Shown here: piece after piece, positions 32,945-42,390 of the stretch
How positions within the stretch are numbered: the first letter of the stretch is position 1
Layout: each line of letters opens with the position of its first letter
DNA from: CAWUJT01 sp963922715
Lineage (GTDB): Bacteria > Pseudomonadota > Alphaproteobacteria > Rhodobacterales > Rhodobacteraceae
Direction of reading: 5' to 3'
Length of the DNA: 45,422 nucleotides
NCBI GenBank assembly: GCA_963922715.1
Contig: CAWUJT010000009.1
Coordinates: 1 to 45,422 of the forward strand
Notes under the pieces: model-generated
What the model saw: the letters and a program-made list of their open reading frames with translations, nothing else
Told to the model about the DNA's origin: nothing
The model's database searches: none
Translations under genes and position numbers: made by a program

Positions 32945-35425
32945 TCAAGACAGAGATCGCTGAACCTCTTCACGTTCGAATATTTCGATCACATCGCCTG
33001 CACGGATGTCCTCATAATTCTCAAACGCCATGCCGCATTCTTGGCCGGATTGCACCTCTTTCACCTCGTCCTTGAACCGCTTGAGCGTTTTGAGTGTACC
33101 TTCATGGATCACCACATTGTCACGCAATAGACGTACCCCAGCTGAGCGCCGCGCAACACCTTCTGTCACCAAACAGCCCGCAACATTCCCGATCCCGGAA
33201 ATACGGAACACTTCTTTGATTTCAGCATATCCAATGAAGTTTTCACGAATTTCAGCCGACAGAAGGCCAGAAGCGGCGGCTTTCACATCATCAACCAAAT
33301 CATAGATCACGGAATAATATCGGATTTCCACGCCTTTCTGATTGGCCGCTGTTCGGGCTGGCGCATTGGCGCGGACATTAAAGCCGATCACCGGGGCGCC
33401 CGAGGCCTCGGCCAAACCGATATCACTTTCTGTAATGGCCCCCACACCGGAATGCAGGACCAACACGCGGACCTCATCATTCCCAACCTTTTCCAGCGCC
33501 TGCATAATCGCCTCGGCTGAACCCTGCACGTCTGCTTTGACCAGAACAGGCAATTCGGCAACATCTTTGTCTGCCTTGGCCTTAGCCAGAAGTTGATCGA
33601 GCGTTGTGGCCGCACCCGCTGCGGCCCGCTTATCTTTGGCTGCTTGTTCACGGTAGCTAGCAATTTCGCGTGCCTGAGCCTCTGTCTCCACAACATTCAA
33701 GACATCACCCGCTTCAGGCGTGCCATTGATACCAAGCACCTCGACCGGGACCGAGGGACCGGCTGTTTTAATTCGATCACCCTTGTCATCGACCAGCGCA
33801 CGCACTTTCCCCCATTTCTCCCCGACAACGAAAATATCACCCTGGTTTAGGGTGCCGTTTTGCACCAGTACGGTTGCAACGGGGCCACGACCCACATCAA
33901 GCTGGGCTTCAATCACTGCGCCTGCAGCTGAACGTTTGGGATTTGCCTTAAGCTCTAGGATTTCAGCTTGAAGGGCGATCGATTCAAGAAGATCGTCAAG
34001 GCCCTGACCGGAGATCGCCGAAACCTCTACATCCTGTACCTCGCCCGACATCGCTTCGACAATGACGTCATGTTGCAAAAGCTCTGTACGTACGCGATTG
34101 GGATCGGCTTCGGGTTTATCGATCTTGTTGATCGCCACGATCATCGGAACCTGTGCGGCTTTTGCGTGATTGATGGCTTCAATCGTTTGCGGCATGACCG
34201 AGTCATCTGCCGCGACCACAAGAACCACAATGTCTGTGACTTGTGCACCGCGTGCCCGCATCGAAGTGAAAGCCGCGTGGCCGGGCGTATCCAGGAAGCT
34301 AAGCACCGCGCCGCTGTCCGTTTTGACCTGATAGGCCCCAATGTGTTGGGTGATGCCGCCTGCCTCCCCCGAGACAACTTTTGTCTTCCGGATGGCATCA
34401 AGCAGGGACGTTTTTCCGTGATCAACATGCCCCATGATTGTGATTACTGGTGGGCGTGGTCGAAGATCTTCTTGTTTGTCATCCAGGGTATCGATGACGT
34501 CTTCCACATCGGCATCTGACACGCGCAGCACCTTGTGGCCAAATTCCTCAATAATGAGTTCAGCAGTATCGGCATCAATAACCTGGTTTTGAGTGGCCAT
34601 AATACCGTTTTGCATCAAGGTTTTGACAACAGCCGCCGCGCGTTCCGCCATGCGGTTGGCAAGTTCAGAGACAACGATTGTCTCCGGCAGCTGAACCTCG
34701 CGAATGATTTTTTCCCGTTCACTGCTGTCCACGGTCTTCTGACGCGCACGCTCTTGCTTGCGCTTCATCGAGGCAAGAGAACGTTGGCGCGCACCTTCCC
34801 CTTCGGAGAGCGCTTGATTAACCGTCAGCTTGCCAGATCGCCGACCACTGTCTTCTCTGTTGCGGCCACGGCGGTCTTCGCGGTCTTCGGTACGGCGGCG
34901 CGGCGCCTCATTTGAGCGCGTGTTTGGGCCTGGCGTTGCAGGAGAAGATGAAGGCGCAGCAGCACGCTGTGAGCTGGCAGTCTCTGGTGTCGCTTTTGGG
35001 CTTGGTTTGTCGCGTGCTTCGGCTTCTTTGCGGCGGGCTTCTTCCTCTTCTGCCCGTCTTTTGGCCCGTTCTTCACGCTCTTTTTCTTCGCGTTCTTTGG
35101 CTTCTGCTTCGGCACGCCGACGGTCCCGTTCTACGGCACGTTCTTGTTCTTCGCGTTCGCGTCGCTCTTGTTCTTCTACTTCGCGTGCTTTAGCAGCCTG
35201 AAGCGCCCTGAGACGGCGCTCCATCTCCGCATCTGTGGCCCCACCAATGTTTTTTGCCGCAGACGACTTAGAGGCGTTTGAACTGGATTTGGGCACCATC
35301 ACACGTTTGCGCTTTGTCTCCACAACGACATTCTTTGTGCGCCCACGGGCAAAGCTTTGCTTGACTTGCCCGCTACGTGCTCCGCCAGAGAGGCCGAGTG
35401 TTTTTTTACCGTCAGTTTCGCTCAT
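32945..35425 (-). CDS. infB: Translation initiation factor IF-2
   Basis: GTPase that places initiator tRNA on the 30S subunit and joins the subunits. The 826-residue product has an N-terminal region of basic and then highly charged, coiled-coil-like sequence (about 65-240), an IF2-N-like segment, and the G domain with GHVDHGKT (332-339), DTPGH (379-383) and NKID (433-436). Domains II, III and C2 with GVARRSAGVRLLRDN follow near the end. The start overlaps the ylxR stop (ATGA). Confidence 0.97.
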   Translation of the reverse strand: MSETDGKKTLGLSGGARSGQVKQSFARGRTKNVVVETKRKRVMVPKSSSNASKSSAAKNIGGATDAEMERRLRALQAAKAREVEEQERREREEQERAVERDRRRAEAEAKEREEKEREERAKRRAEEEEARRKEAEARDKPSPKATPETASSQRAAAPSSSPATPGPNTRSNEAPRRRTEDREDRRGRNREDSGRRSGKLTVNQALSEGEGARQRSLASMKRKQERARQKTVDSSEREKIIREVQLPETIVVSELANRMAERAAAVVKTLMQNGIMATQNQVIDADTAELIIEEFGHKVLRVSDADVEDVIDTLDDKQEDLRPRPPVITIMGHVDHGKTSLLDAIRKTKVVSGEAGGITQHIGAYQVKTDSGAVLSFLDTPGHAAFTSMRARGAQVTDIVVLVVAADDSVMPQTIEAINHAKAAQVPMIVAINKIDKPEADPNRVRTELLQHDVIVEAMSGEVQDVEVSAISGQGLDDLLESIALQAEILELKANPKRSAAGAVIEAQLDVGRGPVATVLVQNGTLNQGDIFVVGEKWGKVRALVDDKGDRIKTAGPSVPVEVLGINGTPEAGDVLNVVETEAQAREIASYREQAAKDKRAAAGAATTLDQLLAKAKADKDVAELPVLVKADVQGSAEAIMQALEKVGNDEVRVLVLHSGVGAITESDIGLAEASGAPVIGFNVRANAPARTAANQKGVEIRYYSVIYDLVDDVKAAASGLLSAEIRENFIGYAEIKEVFRISGIGNVAGCLVTEGVARRSAGVRLLRDNVVIHEGTLKTLKRFKDEVKEVQSGQECGMAFENYEDIRAGDVIEIFEREEVQRSLS

Positions 35426-36051
35426 ACGTCTTTTGTTCCTTGCGGGGTGATTTGTTTTTCCGTTGTTTTTCGGAGGCCCGCCAATCGTGTGGCTTCCTCT
35501 ACACTACGTTGAGCCAAAGGGCCAGCCATCACGGCCGCATGAATGACATGAATACGGCCAAAAGCATGCCCAAGTTCCGTGGCTGATAAAATATTTATAT
35601 AGCGTGCCCCTTGGGGTGTCATCAATTTTCCTTTGCCGCGCGCGGAACCGTCCGAGGCTTGTAAAAGCGCACCGATAGATTCGGAGGCCAACCAACCCCG
35701 GACTTTTTCATACCCACAGACCGCTTGCCCAGATTTACGCGCCAGCGCGAGCATCTCTTGTAGGCGACGCAAAATCAGGTCCGTGATCAACTCAACAAAA
35801 TTTTCGGGGACCGAGAGTTGGGTTTTTGCCGCCCTGGAAAAGAGGTTTTTTGCCGCCGCCTTTTTCAAAGCAGCCTGATCCGCGCTGACCCACATACCCC
35901 GCCCGGGAAGTTTTTGTGCCAAATCAGGGGTAACCAGACCAGAAGGCGCGGCAACAAAGCGGATCATGTCTGCCTTTGGTTGAGCCTTTCCTGTTACAAG
36001 GCACCGACGCTCAACATCGGCGCGGGGCGATGATTTGGCTGCCTTTGTCAA
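35422..36051 (-). CDS. ylxR: RNA-binding protein, YlxR (DUF448) + L7Ae-like domains
   Basis: The 209-residue product has an N-terminal YlxR domain (RRCLVTGKAQPKADMIRFVA, LPGRGMWVSADQAALKKA) and a C-terminal half resembling the L7Ae/L30e fold, a fusion usual in alphaproteobacteria. YlxR binds RNA and in Bacillus affects RNase P and transcription; here the role is probably in ribosome assembly. The start is a TTG at 36051, chosen because GGGGAG lies six bases upstream. It sits between nusA and infB, the standard operon position. Confidence 0.9.
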   Translation of the reverse strand: MTKAAKSSPRADVERRCLVTGKAQPKADMIRFVAAPSGLVTPDLAQKLPGRGMWVSADQAALKKAAAKNLFSRAAKTQLSVPENFVELITDLILRRLQEMLALARKSGQAVCGYEKVRGWLASESIGALLQASDGSARGKGKLMTPQGARYINILSATELGHAFGRIHVIHAAVMAGPLAQRSVEEATRLAGLRKTTEKQITPQGTKDV

Positions 36052-36069
36052 TAGAATCTCCCCAGGTCA

Positions 36070-37677
36070 TCAGACCTCTGCTGCCTCATGTTCGGTGTCT
36101 TCGGTCTGGCTTTCGATATCTTCAGGGTTCACCCATCCCAACATGACCCGCGCTGTCATGATCATATCGCGCGCTTCTTCAATCGTCACACCTTCTGGCT
36201 CGAGAAGCCCAGTGTCTTTCACACGTTGTCCATCTTGGGTTGTCCAACCGCCTGCAAGCTCCCAGTCTGCACAAGTGGCAAAATCCTCAAGGGTTTTGAC
36301 GCCATCCTCCGCCAGTGCAACAAGCATTTTGGGCGTGAGCCCTTCGAAATTGATAAGACTGTCCTGAACGCCCAATTCTTTTGCTTGCTCCATGGCTTTT
36401 TTGTTTTGTTCCTCAATGAAATCCCGGGCCCGAGCTTGCAGCTCATCCGCTGTGGCCTCATCAACGCCATCAATCGTCAAAAGCTCATCTTGTTCAACAA
36501 ATGCGACTTCTTCAAGCGCCGTAAATCCTTCGGACACAAGGAGTTGCGCGAAGAATTCGTCGATGTCGAGACTGTCTTGGAAAAGTTTGGTGCGCTCTGC
36601 AAATTCAGCTTGTCGGCGTTCGCTTTCTTCAGCTTCAGTCAATATGTCGATGTCGAGCCCGGTCAGTTGGCTGGCAAGTCGAACATTTTGGCCGCGCCGT
36701 CCGATTGCAAGGGACAGTTGATCGTCTGGCACGACAACCTCAATCCGCTCTGCTTCATCATCCAACACAACCTTTGACACTTCAGCAGGCTGCAGGGCGT
36801 TGACCAAAAACGTCGGGGCGTCCTCATTCCAAGGGATAATATCGATCTTTTCGCCCTGTAGTTCATTGACAACAGCCTGCACGCGGCTGCCGCGCATGCC
36901 GACACAAGCCCCCACCGGATCAATGGAGTTGTCAAAAGAAATGACCGCGATCTTTGCGCGGGAACCAGGATCCCGCGCCACAGCTTTGATCTCAATGATA
37001 CCTTCGTAAATCTCTGGCACCTCCATTTTGAACAACTCTGCCATAAACTCTGGTGCTGTGCGGGAGAGGAAAATTTGCGGCCCACGGGGTTCGCGCCGGA
37101 CGTCTTTAACAAACACACGTATGCGGTCACCATTGCGATAGGTTTCGCGACCGATTTTCTCATTCCGCCGCAAAACACCCTCACCAGGATTTAGATCGAC
37201 GATCAGGTTACCATATTCTTCGCGTTTGACGGCAACGTTGATGATCGTCCCAATACGATCTTTGTATTCTTCGTACTGCTTTTCACGCTCCGCTTCCCGC
37301 ACACGTTGGAGAATGACTTGTTTCGCAGATTGTGCGGCGATGCGCCCCATTTCAACAGGCGGCACTTCATCGACGAGTGTATCACCCAACTGCGCGTTCT
37401 CTTTGTATACTCGGGCCTGATCCACTGTCAGTTGCGCTTTTTCATTCTCGATCTCGTCTTCTATGACGACAGTGCGCACGCGCGTAAATGTGGCTTTGCC
37501 GGTTTTGCGGTCAATCGAGACACGGATATCAAGATCGTTGCCATATCGGGATTTCGCCGCCCGTGCCAGGCTTTCTTCCATCGCCTCAATCACAAGGGTT
37601 GGATCAATCATTTTTTCCTGCGCCACGGCTTCGGCTGTTTGCAAAAGCTCCAGTTGATTGGCTGAGGTCATGGACAT
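36070..37677 (-). CDS. nusA: Transcription termination/antitermination factor NusA
   Basis: RNA polymerase-associated factor. The 535-residue product has the N-terminal polymerase-binding domain, an S1 domain (YGNLIVDLNPGEGVLRRNEKI, NGDRIRVFVKDV), two KH domains (VGACVGMRGSRVQAVVNELQGEKIDIIPW; LSLAIGRRGQNVRLASQLTG) and a C-terminal acidic part with helix-hairpin-helix-like repeats. GAGGAG seven bases upstream selects the first ATG at 37677. It begins one base after the rimP stop codon. Confidence 0.97.
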   Translation of the reverse strand: MSMTSANQLELLQTAEAVAQEKMIDPTLVIEAMEESLARAAKSRYGNDLDIRVSIDRKTGKATFTRVRTVVIEDEIENEKAQLTVDQARVYKENAQLGDTLVDEVPPVEMGRIAAQSAKQVILQRVREAEREKQYEEYKDRIGTIINVAVKREEYGNLIVDLNPGEGVLRRNEKIGRETYRNGDRIRVFVKDVRREPRGPQIFLSRTAPEFMAELFKMEVPEIYEGIIEIKAVARDPGSRAKIAVISFDNSIDPVGACVGMRGSRVQAVVNELQGEKIDIIPWNEDAPTFLVNALQPAEVSKVVLDDEAERIEVVVPDDQLSLAIGRRGQNVRLASQLTGLDIDILTEAEESERRQAEFAERTKLFQDSLDIDEFFAQLLVSEGFTALEEVAFVEQDELLTIDGVDEATADELQARARDFIEEQNKKAMEQAKELGVQDSLINFEGLTPKMLVALAEDGVKTLEDFATCADWELAGGWTTQDGQRVKDTGLLEPEGVTIEEARDMIMTARVMLGWVNPEDIESQTEDTEHEAAEV

Positions 37678-37678
37678 T

Positions 37679-38263
37679 TTAGGTCTCCTCGTCGTCGAGA
37701 ACGGTTTCTACCGCATCGAATTGGGTTTCATCAATGGCACCCGTCGCTTTACGGGTGCGCAAAACATTGCGAATTAAGTCGTCGTCCAAGACAAGTTTGG
37801 CCTCTGTCAGCCAGTCAAACTTTAGCCCGATGACGACTGGGGCTTCCGTTGTGTTCAGTTCAATCAGAACCTCATCTTCGTCAACGCCCTGTAAGGAACC
37901 CTTAAAGCGGCGCTGGCCATCGATCAGCTCACGTGTTTCCAATTTCACGATGTGACCCGCCCAGATTTCAAAGTCCTTGAGCCGGGTGAGCGGCCGATCA
38001 ATACCCGGCGAAGACACTTCTAGGGTATAATTTTCAGAGATTGGATCTTCGACATCCAATAAAACCCCTAAGCTTGAAGATATTGCAGCACAGTCGTCGA
38101 CTTCCATTGTGCCATCTGGCCGTTCCGCCATAATCTGAAGCGTTGGTATTTTGCCACCGATAAACCTTAGGCGAACAAGTTCAAACCCCATGCCTTCAAC
38201 AGCTGGTGCCACAATGTCAGCCAAACGCTGGTCCATCGAACTTTTCGCAATCAAGGTGTTCAG
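37679..38263 (-). CDS. rimP: Ribosome maturation factor RimP
   Basis: Needed for 30S assembly; first gene of rimP-nusA-ylxR-infB. The conserved part runs from DQRLADIVAPAVEGMGFELVRLRF through GTMEVDDCAAISSSLGVLLD and YTLEVSSPGIDRPLTRLKDF. The start is uncertain. An open frame reaches a GTG at 38335, but that stretch contains a terminator hairpin and no family resemblance. GAGGGG at 38272-38277 fits a CTG at 38263 (about 194 residues). TTG at 38254 or ATG at 38236 are the next choices but lie far from that site. Confidence 0.85.
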   Translation of the reverse strand: MNTLIAKSSMDQRLADIVAPAVEGMGFELVRLRFIGGKIPTLQIMAERPDGTMEVDDCAAISSSLGVLLDVEDPISENYTLEVSSPGIDRPLTRLKDFEIWAGHIVKLETRELIDGQRRFKGSLQGVDEDEVLIELNTTEAPVVIGLKFDWLTEAKLVLDDDLIRNVLRTRKATGAIDETQFDAVETVLDDEET

Positions 38264-38278
38264 AACAGATATCCCCTC

Positions 38279-38305
38279 AAATAAAAAGCGAGCCTTGCGG
38301 CCCGC
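38279..38305 (-). terminator. Intrinsic terminator / attenuator in the rimP leader
   Basis: On the minus strand GCGGGC, a six-base loop and GCTCGC form a strong stem (one G-T pair), followed directly by TTTTTATTT and then, within a few bases, the GAGGGG ribosome site of rimP. It reads as a classical terminator placed just before a coding region. Confidence 0.7.
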
Positions 38306-38322
38306 ATTCCAAGTTTTGGTGG

Positions 38323-38335
38323 GTGTCAAAGACAC
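38323..38335 (-). promoter_or_regulatory. Upstream hairpin of the rimP leader
   Basis: GTGTC-AAA-GACAC is a perfect five-base-pair hairpin located 17 bases before the terminator stem. Between them CCAA-AAC-TTGG can also pair. These may take part in alternative folding with the terminator. Confidence 0.45.
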
Positions 38336-38473
38336 ACCGCTTATATCTCGGTATATACAAATTTTGACAACAACAACAAGTCCTGAGAATGATAAATTTT
38401 CAATCGAAGCATCTTAAGCGATATTTCGACAGTGCCAAAACTGTTATGATATTTACTTTTGAAAAGATGGTAC

Positions 38474-38932
38474 TTAGGCAACCAAATCGTCGCTGATACC
38501 ATTCGCGATATCTGACATTCGTTTCCTGAATTGCGTCAACAAACGACCACGGGCAAGTTTCGCGGATTGTAGAATAAAGCGCGCGGCTATGGTGCGGGGT
38601 TTGGCCACAAGCTCCACACTGAGCCGTGTTTCAGTTGCAGAGAGCGCGGTTGTCATAACAGTCACGGTAAACTCCATTCCAGAACTCACAGAGATGAACA
38701 CGAGTTTATCGTCCGGTACGATACTTTGCAGTCTTATGGAAAATTCGCGGACCTTTCCGCGATAAGGCCCTTTTACCAACCATTCTGTATCCTGTCGCAT
38801 CGGTTCATTTGGTATCCGAGACACTTTCATGCCGCGAGTGCGTGACATAGCTTCCCACCGATCGGCATCGGACATTTTTGCAAAGACATCGCCCACAGAC
38901 GCGTTAATATCATTTTGAGATTTTAGTTTCAT
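38474..38932 (-). CDS. SRPBCC-fold (START/Coq10-like) protein
   Basis: The 152-residue product has the polyketide-cyclase/START-like outline: an N-terminal strand MKLKSQNDINASVGDVFAKMSDADRWEAM, the central strands EWLVKGPYRGKVREFSIRLQ and a long C-terminal helix ending RGRLLTQFRKRMSDIA. Such proteins bind small hydrophobic ligands; no ligand can be named. It follows nudC by 33 bases on the same strand and precedes the rimP leader by about 140 bases. Confidence 0.72.
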   Translation of the reverse strand: MKLKSQNDINASVGDVFAKMSDADRWEAMSRTRGMKVSRIPNEPMRQDTEWLVKGPYRGKVREFSIRLQSIVPDDKLVFISVSSGMEFTVTVMTTALSATETRLSVELVAKPRTIAARFILQSAKLARGRLLTQFRKRMSDIANGISDDLVA

Positions 38933-38965
38933 GTTACTCTCTTGGTGCTGCTCGATAATATTGTG

Positions 38966-39919
38966 TCATAAATCCAAGCGATCTGCGAGCCAATTTTCAA
39001 GCAAAAATCGCGCAATCGCGCCTTTTCTGGCGGGCAGAAGCTCTGGGTCATGGCCCGTAAGTGCATCACACATCTGTTCGCGAGAGACCCACCTGGCATC
39101 TTCGATTTCTTCGGGGTCAATCGCTATCTCCCGTCCCAGCGCCTCGCCCCAACATCCCAACATCAGCGATGAAGGAAAGGGCCAGGGTTGGCTGGCAAGA
39201 TAGCGCACAGATCCCACACGGACACCCGCTTCTTCCCAGACTTCGCGGCGCACCGCGGCCTCGAGCGTTTCGCTCGGGTCGATAAAGCCTGCCAACAAAG
39301 AATACATCCCTTTGGGCCAATTTGTGTTACGCCCCAGAAGAACGTCATTTCCATAGGTGACAAGCATGATCACAACGGGATCCGTGCGCGGAAAATGTTG
39401 AAACCCACAGGCCGGACAAACCCGCTGAAAGCCAGCTTTGGCGGGTGTTGTGGGGGCGCCACAGTTAGCGCAGAACCCATGCGTGCGATGCCAGTCGAGA
39501 ACTGAACGTGCCATTGCGGCAAGCTCTCCATCGCGGGGGGATAAGGCCGCCATAGCGCGCTTTAAGTCCACAAAGGCGCTGCCTGCGGGTAGGTCTGGAT
39601 GAGTTTGTTCACTTTTATCGAAAAAGCTGCCCAGCTCTTTATTATCTGCATCACGAACGTCCAAATCGGAAACATCCCAGGCAAAGAAAGCTGTTTCGTT
39701 CTCGCGTCCTAAGAAAACTTCGAGACCCATCGGCAGCGTACTGTCCGCAGATACATAAGCCAGTGCGGTTCTGTCGGCTGTGAGCAGAGGTTTGCCGCGC
39801 CAGACTGGAAAGATCCGCGCTTTTGACCTTAGATCGCGTAATGCACGGGGGTCACGCCGAAAATCTTCGGCGCGGTCAAGGCCGCTGTCTCCAAACGTTA
39901 TATGGTCTACACCGCGCAT
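38966..39919 (-). CDS. nudC: NAD+ diphosphatase / RNA-deNADding Nudix enzyme
   Basis: Hydrolyses NADH to NMNH and AMP and can remove NAD caps from RNA. The 317-residue product has a zinc ribbon C150, C153, C168, C171, a perfect Nudix box from G211 to V233 and the NudC-specific SQPWPFPSSLM (243-253). AGGA six bases before the ATG supports the start. It is divergent from the SRP RNA gene. Confidence 0.95.
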   Translation of the reverse strand: MRGVDHITFGDSGLDRAEDFRRDPRALRDLRSKARIFPVWRGKPLLTADRTALAYVSADSTLPMGLEVFLGRENETAFFAWDVSDLDVRDADNKELGSFFDKSEQTHPDLPAGSAFVDLKRAMAALSPRDGELAAMARSVLDWHRTHGFCANCGAPTTPAKAGFQRVCPACGFQHFPRTDPVVIMLVTYGNDVLLGRNTNWPKGMYSLLAGFIDPSETLEAAVRREVWEEAGVRVGSVRYLASQPWPFPSSLMLGCWGEALGREIAIDPEEIEDARWVSREQMCDALTGHDPELLPARKGAIARFLLENWLADRLDL

Positions 39920-39961
39920 ATCTTTTCCTGTTCGGGACGGATTATTCGTGGTCTATGACAG

Positions 39962-39990
39962 TTGCAAAATCAATGCACGTGGATTATTTC
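39962..39990 (+). promoter_or_regulatory. Promoter of the SRP RNA gene
   Basis: TTGCAA (39962-39967) and TATTTC (39985-39990) are separated by 17 bases, and the RNA 5' end predicted from base pairing lies eight bases after the -10 box. Confidence 0.55.
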
Positions 39991-39997
39991 ATTTCTT

Positions 39998-40091
39998 GAG
40001 GGGTTGGCGCGGGCAAGTGCCTCGCCAACCTGGTCAGGTCCGGAAGGAAGCAGCCACAACGAGCCCCACTTGGGTCGATGTCCAATCCCTC
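39998..40091 (+). ncRNA. ffs: Signal recognition particle RNA, small bacterial type (4.5S)
   Basis: The universal domain IV is unmistakable at 40032-40054, with GGTCAGGTCC then GGAAGGAAGCAGCC. The 5' GAGGGGTTGG (39998-40007) pairs with the 3' CCAATCCCTC (40082-40091), which sets both ends and gives about 94 nucleotides. It binds Ffh and targets membrane proteins cotranslationally. Location between nudC and dnaX, 81 bases upstream of the latter. Confidence 0.95.
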
Positions 40092-40171
40092 ACACTTGTT
40101 TTCATGGTTTATGCATATCCTCGACAGCACCTTCAGAACTCTTTATCTTGTCCAGAATATCGGGGGAAAGC

Positions 40172-41917
40172 ATGTCACAAACGTCATCTTACGAGGTTAT
40201 CGCACGAAAGTATCGCCCTCAGACCTTTGCGGATTTGATTGGCCAAGACGTTATGGTGCGCACGCTGCGCAATGCATTCAAGGCGGATCGTATTGCGCAA
40301 GCTTTTATTCTGACGGGGATTCGGGGCACAGGCAAAACCACAACGGCGCGTATTATTGCCAAAGGACTGAACTGCGTGGGTCCAGATGGAACGGGCAGGC
40401 CAACGACTGAACCCTGCGGGGTTTGTGATCCATGCCGTGCGATTGCAGAAAGCCGCCATGTCGATGTTCTAGAGATGGATGCGGCCTCGCGCACAGGGGT
40501 GGGCGATATTCGAGAGATCATCGATTCTGTTCAGTATCGCGCGGCTTCAGCGCGCTATAAGATCTACATCATCGACGAAGTTCATATGCTGTCGACATCC
40601 GCCTTTAATGCGCTTCTCAAAACACTGGAAGAGCCCCCGGCCCATGTGAAGTTTATCTTTGCCACAACAGAAATCAGAAAAGTCCCTGTCACAGTCCTGT
40701 CCCGATGCCAGCGGTTCGATCTGCGTCGGATTGATCCCGACAGCATGATTGGGATGCTGCGCCGTATTGCTACGGCCGAAGGTGCCGAGATCAGTGATGA
40801 GGCTTTGGCCTTGATCACACGTGCAGCGGAAGGATCGGCGCGCGATGCGCAATCGTTATTAGATCAAGCGATTAGCCATGGCACGGGGCAGACAACGGCT
40901 GATCATGTGCGCAGCATGCTGGGACTGGCCGACAGAGGCCGAGTGCTCGATCTGTTCGATTTGATCATGAAAGGTCAGGCCGCGGCGGCGCTGAAAGAAT
41001 TATCGGCACAATATGCCGATGGGGCCGATCCCTTGGGTGTCTTGCGCGATTTGGCAGAGGTCACGCATTGGGTGAGCGTGCTGCAAATCACCCCAGATGC
41101 GATAGACGATCCAACCATTAACCCTGAAGAGCGCACACGCGGACAGACCATGGCACAGGCCCTTCCTATGCGCAGCCTGACACGCATGTGGCAGATGCTT
41201 CTCAAAGCATTAGAAGAGATCAGCCAATCACCAAACGCGATGATGGCGGCTGAGATGGCAATTATTCGGCTGACACATGTTGCAGATCTGCCCAGCCCGG
41301 ACGATCTGATCAAAAAGCTCCAAAGCTTACCCCCACAGGGTACGGCTGCGCACACTTCACAGCCGATCACAGTGTCCGATGGTGGTGGCGCGCAAGGCAT
41401 CACAGATCAACGTATCGTGCAAAATACATCGCCAACAGGGGGGGCTTTGCCAGCAAGCGCGCCCCAAACTCTGGAAGAGGCGTCACCCTACACGAGCTTT
41501 TTGCAGGTTTTAAATCTGATCCGCGATCATCGTGATATGCGGTTGTTAATCGATACGGAAAAATTCCTCCGCCTTGTGAGCTATGTACCAGGGCGCATCA
41601 CCTTTGAACCGGCCCCAGGAGCACCGGCGGACCTGGCGCAACGATTGTCCACAAGTTTGCAAAGTTGGACAGGGCGACGCTGGGCCATTTCTGTTGTCAA
41701 CAGTGGTGGTGCGCCCTCTGTTGCAGAGGATCGAGACACAGTGGAGAAAGCGTTGGAGCAAGAGGTTAAAGCGCACCCGCTAACCGTTGCCGTGCTTGAG
41801 GCCTTTCCGGGCGCTAAAATCATTGAGATCCGCCCCCATGAAAGTAGCTCTGACACTGCCGTCACAGACATCCTTGAAGAGGTGCCCGATGACTGGGACC
41901 CGTTCGAAGAAGAATAA
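40172..41917 (+). CDS. dnaX: DNA polymerase III subunit gamma/tau
   Basis: Clamp-loader ATPase. The 581-residue product has Walker A GIRGTGKT (49-56), zinc ligands C68, C82, C85 and C88, Walker B IIDEVHML (133-140), the SRC motif (177-179), and a C-terminal tau-like region. The ATG at 40172 follows GGGGGAAAG; a longer reading upstream would run through the SRP RNA and is not coding. I see no proper frameshift signal, so a separate gamma form would need another mechanism. ybaB and recR follow, the standard order. Confidence 0.96.
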   Translation: MSQTSSYEVIARKYRPQTFADLIGQDVMVRTLRNAFKADRIAQAFILTGIRGTGKTTTARIIAKGLNCVGPDGTGRPTTEPCGVCDPCRAIAESRHVDVLEMDAASRTGVGDIREIIDSVQYRAASARYKIYIIDEVHMLSTSAFNALLKTLEEPPAHVKFIFATTEIRKVPVTVLSRCQRFDLRRIDPDSMIGMLRRIATAEGAEISDEALALITRAAEGSARDAQSLLDQAISHGTGQTTADHVRSMLGLADRGRVLDLFDLIMKGQAAAALKELSAQYADGADPLGVLRDLAEVTHWVSVLQITPDAIDDPTINPEERTRGQTMAQALPMRSLTRMWQMLLKALEEISQSPNAMMAAEMAIIRLTHVADLPSPDDLIKKLQSLPPQGTAAHTSQPITVSDGGGAQGITDQRIVQNTSPTGGALPASAPQTLEEASPYTSFLQVLNLIRDHRDMRLLIDTEKFLRLVSYVPGRITFEPAPGAPADLAQRLSTSLQSWTGRRWAISVVNSGGAPSVAEDRDTVEKALEQEVKAHPLTVAVLEAFPGAKIIEIRPHESSSDTAVTDILEEVPDDWDPFEEE

Positions 41918-42033
41918 TCGTCGACGCGATCCTCTAACTTGTTTATCGCGGTTATCCTTGTCATAAGCGCGGTGACTATTCTGCACACTCTGCCAGATAA
42001 ACACGGGATCTAAAACATAAGGAAAACACACTC

Positions 42034-42378
42034 ATGCTCAAAGGATTAGGCGCGCTTGGCGATATGGCCGGGATGATGAAAAAAGCCCAAGAAATGCAAA
42101 CCAAAATGGCTGAAATGCAAGAAGGACTGGCTGAAATCACGGTTGTCGGCGAAAGTGGTGCGGGGCTTGTCAAAGCAACGGCCACCGCAAAAGGCGAGTT
42201 GACTGGTCTTGAAATTGATCCGTCGATCTTTAGTGCCGATGATAAGGAAGTTACAGAAGATCTGATCTTGGCAGCGATCAAAGATGCACAAAGCCGCGCC
42301 AATGAACGGGCTCAGGAAGAAATGGCTAAGTTTAGCGAAGGCCTTGGACTGCCTGCCGGAATGAAACTCCCTTTTTGA
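42034..42378 (+). CDS. ybaB: Nucleoid-associated protein YbaB/EbfC
   Basis: The 114-residue product is a small dimeric DNA-binding protein with an N-terminal helix LGDMAGMMKKAQEMQTKMAEMQEGLAEI, the sheet TVVGESGAGLVKATATAKGELTGLEIDPSIF and a C-terminal helix ending GLGLPAGMKLPF. AAGGA upstream supports the start. It lies 12 bases before recR. Confidence 0.93.
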   Translation: MLKGLGALGDMAGMMKKAQEMQTKMAEMQEGLAEITVVGESGAGLVKATATAKGELTGLEIDPSIFSADDKEVTEDLILAAIKDAQSRANERAQEEMAKFSEGLGLPAGMKLPF

Positions 42379-42390
42379 GACGATGTTCTG

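Noticed and set aside
41312..41317. Possible A AAA AAG slippery site in dnaX for making a gamma form
   Set aside because: There are only five A residues before G and no ribosome-like stimulator at a suitable distance; one base short of the known signal.
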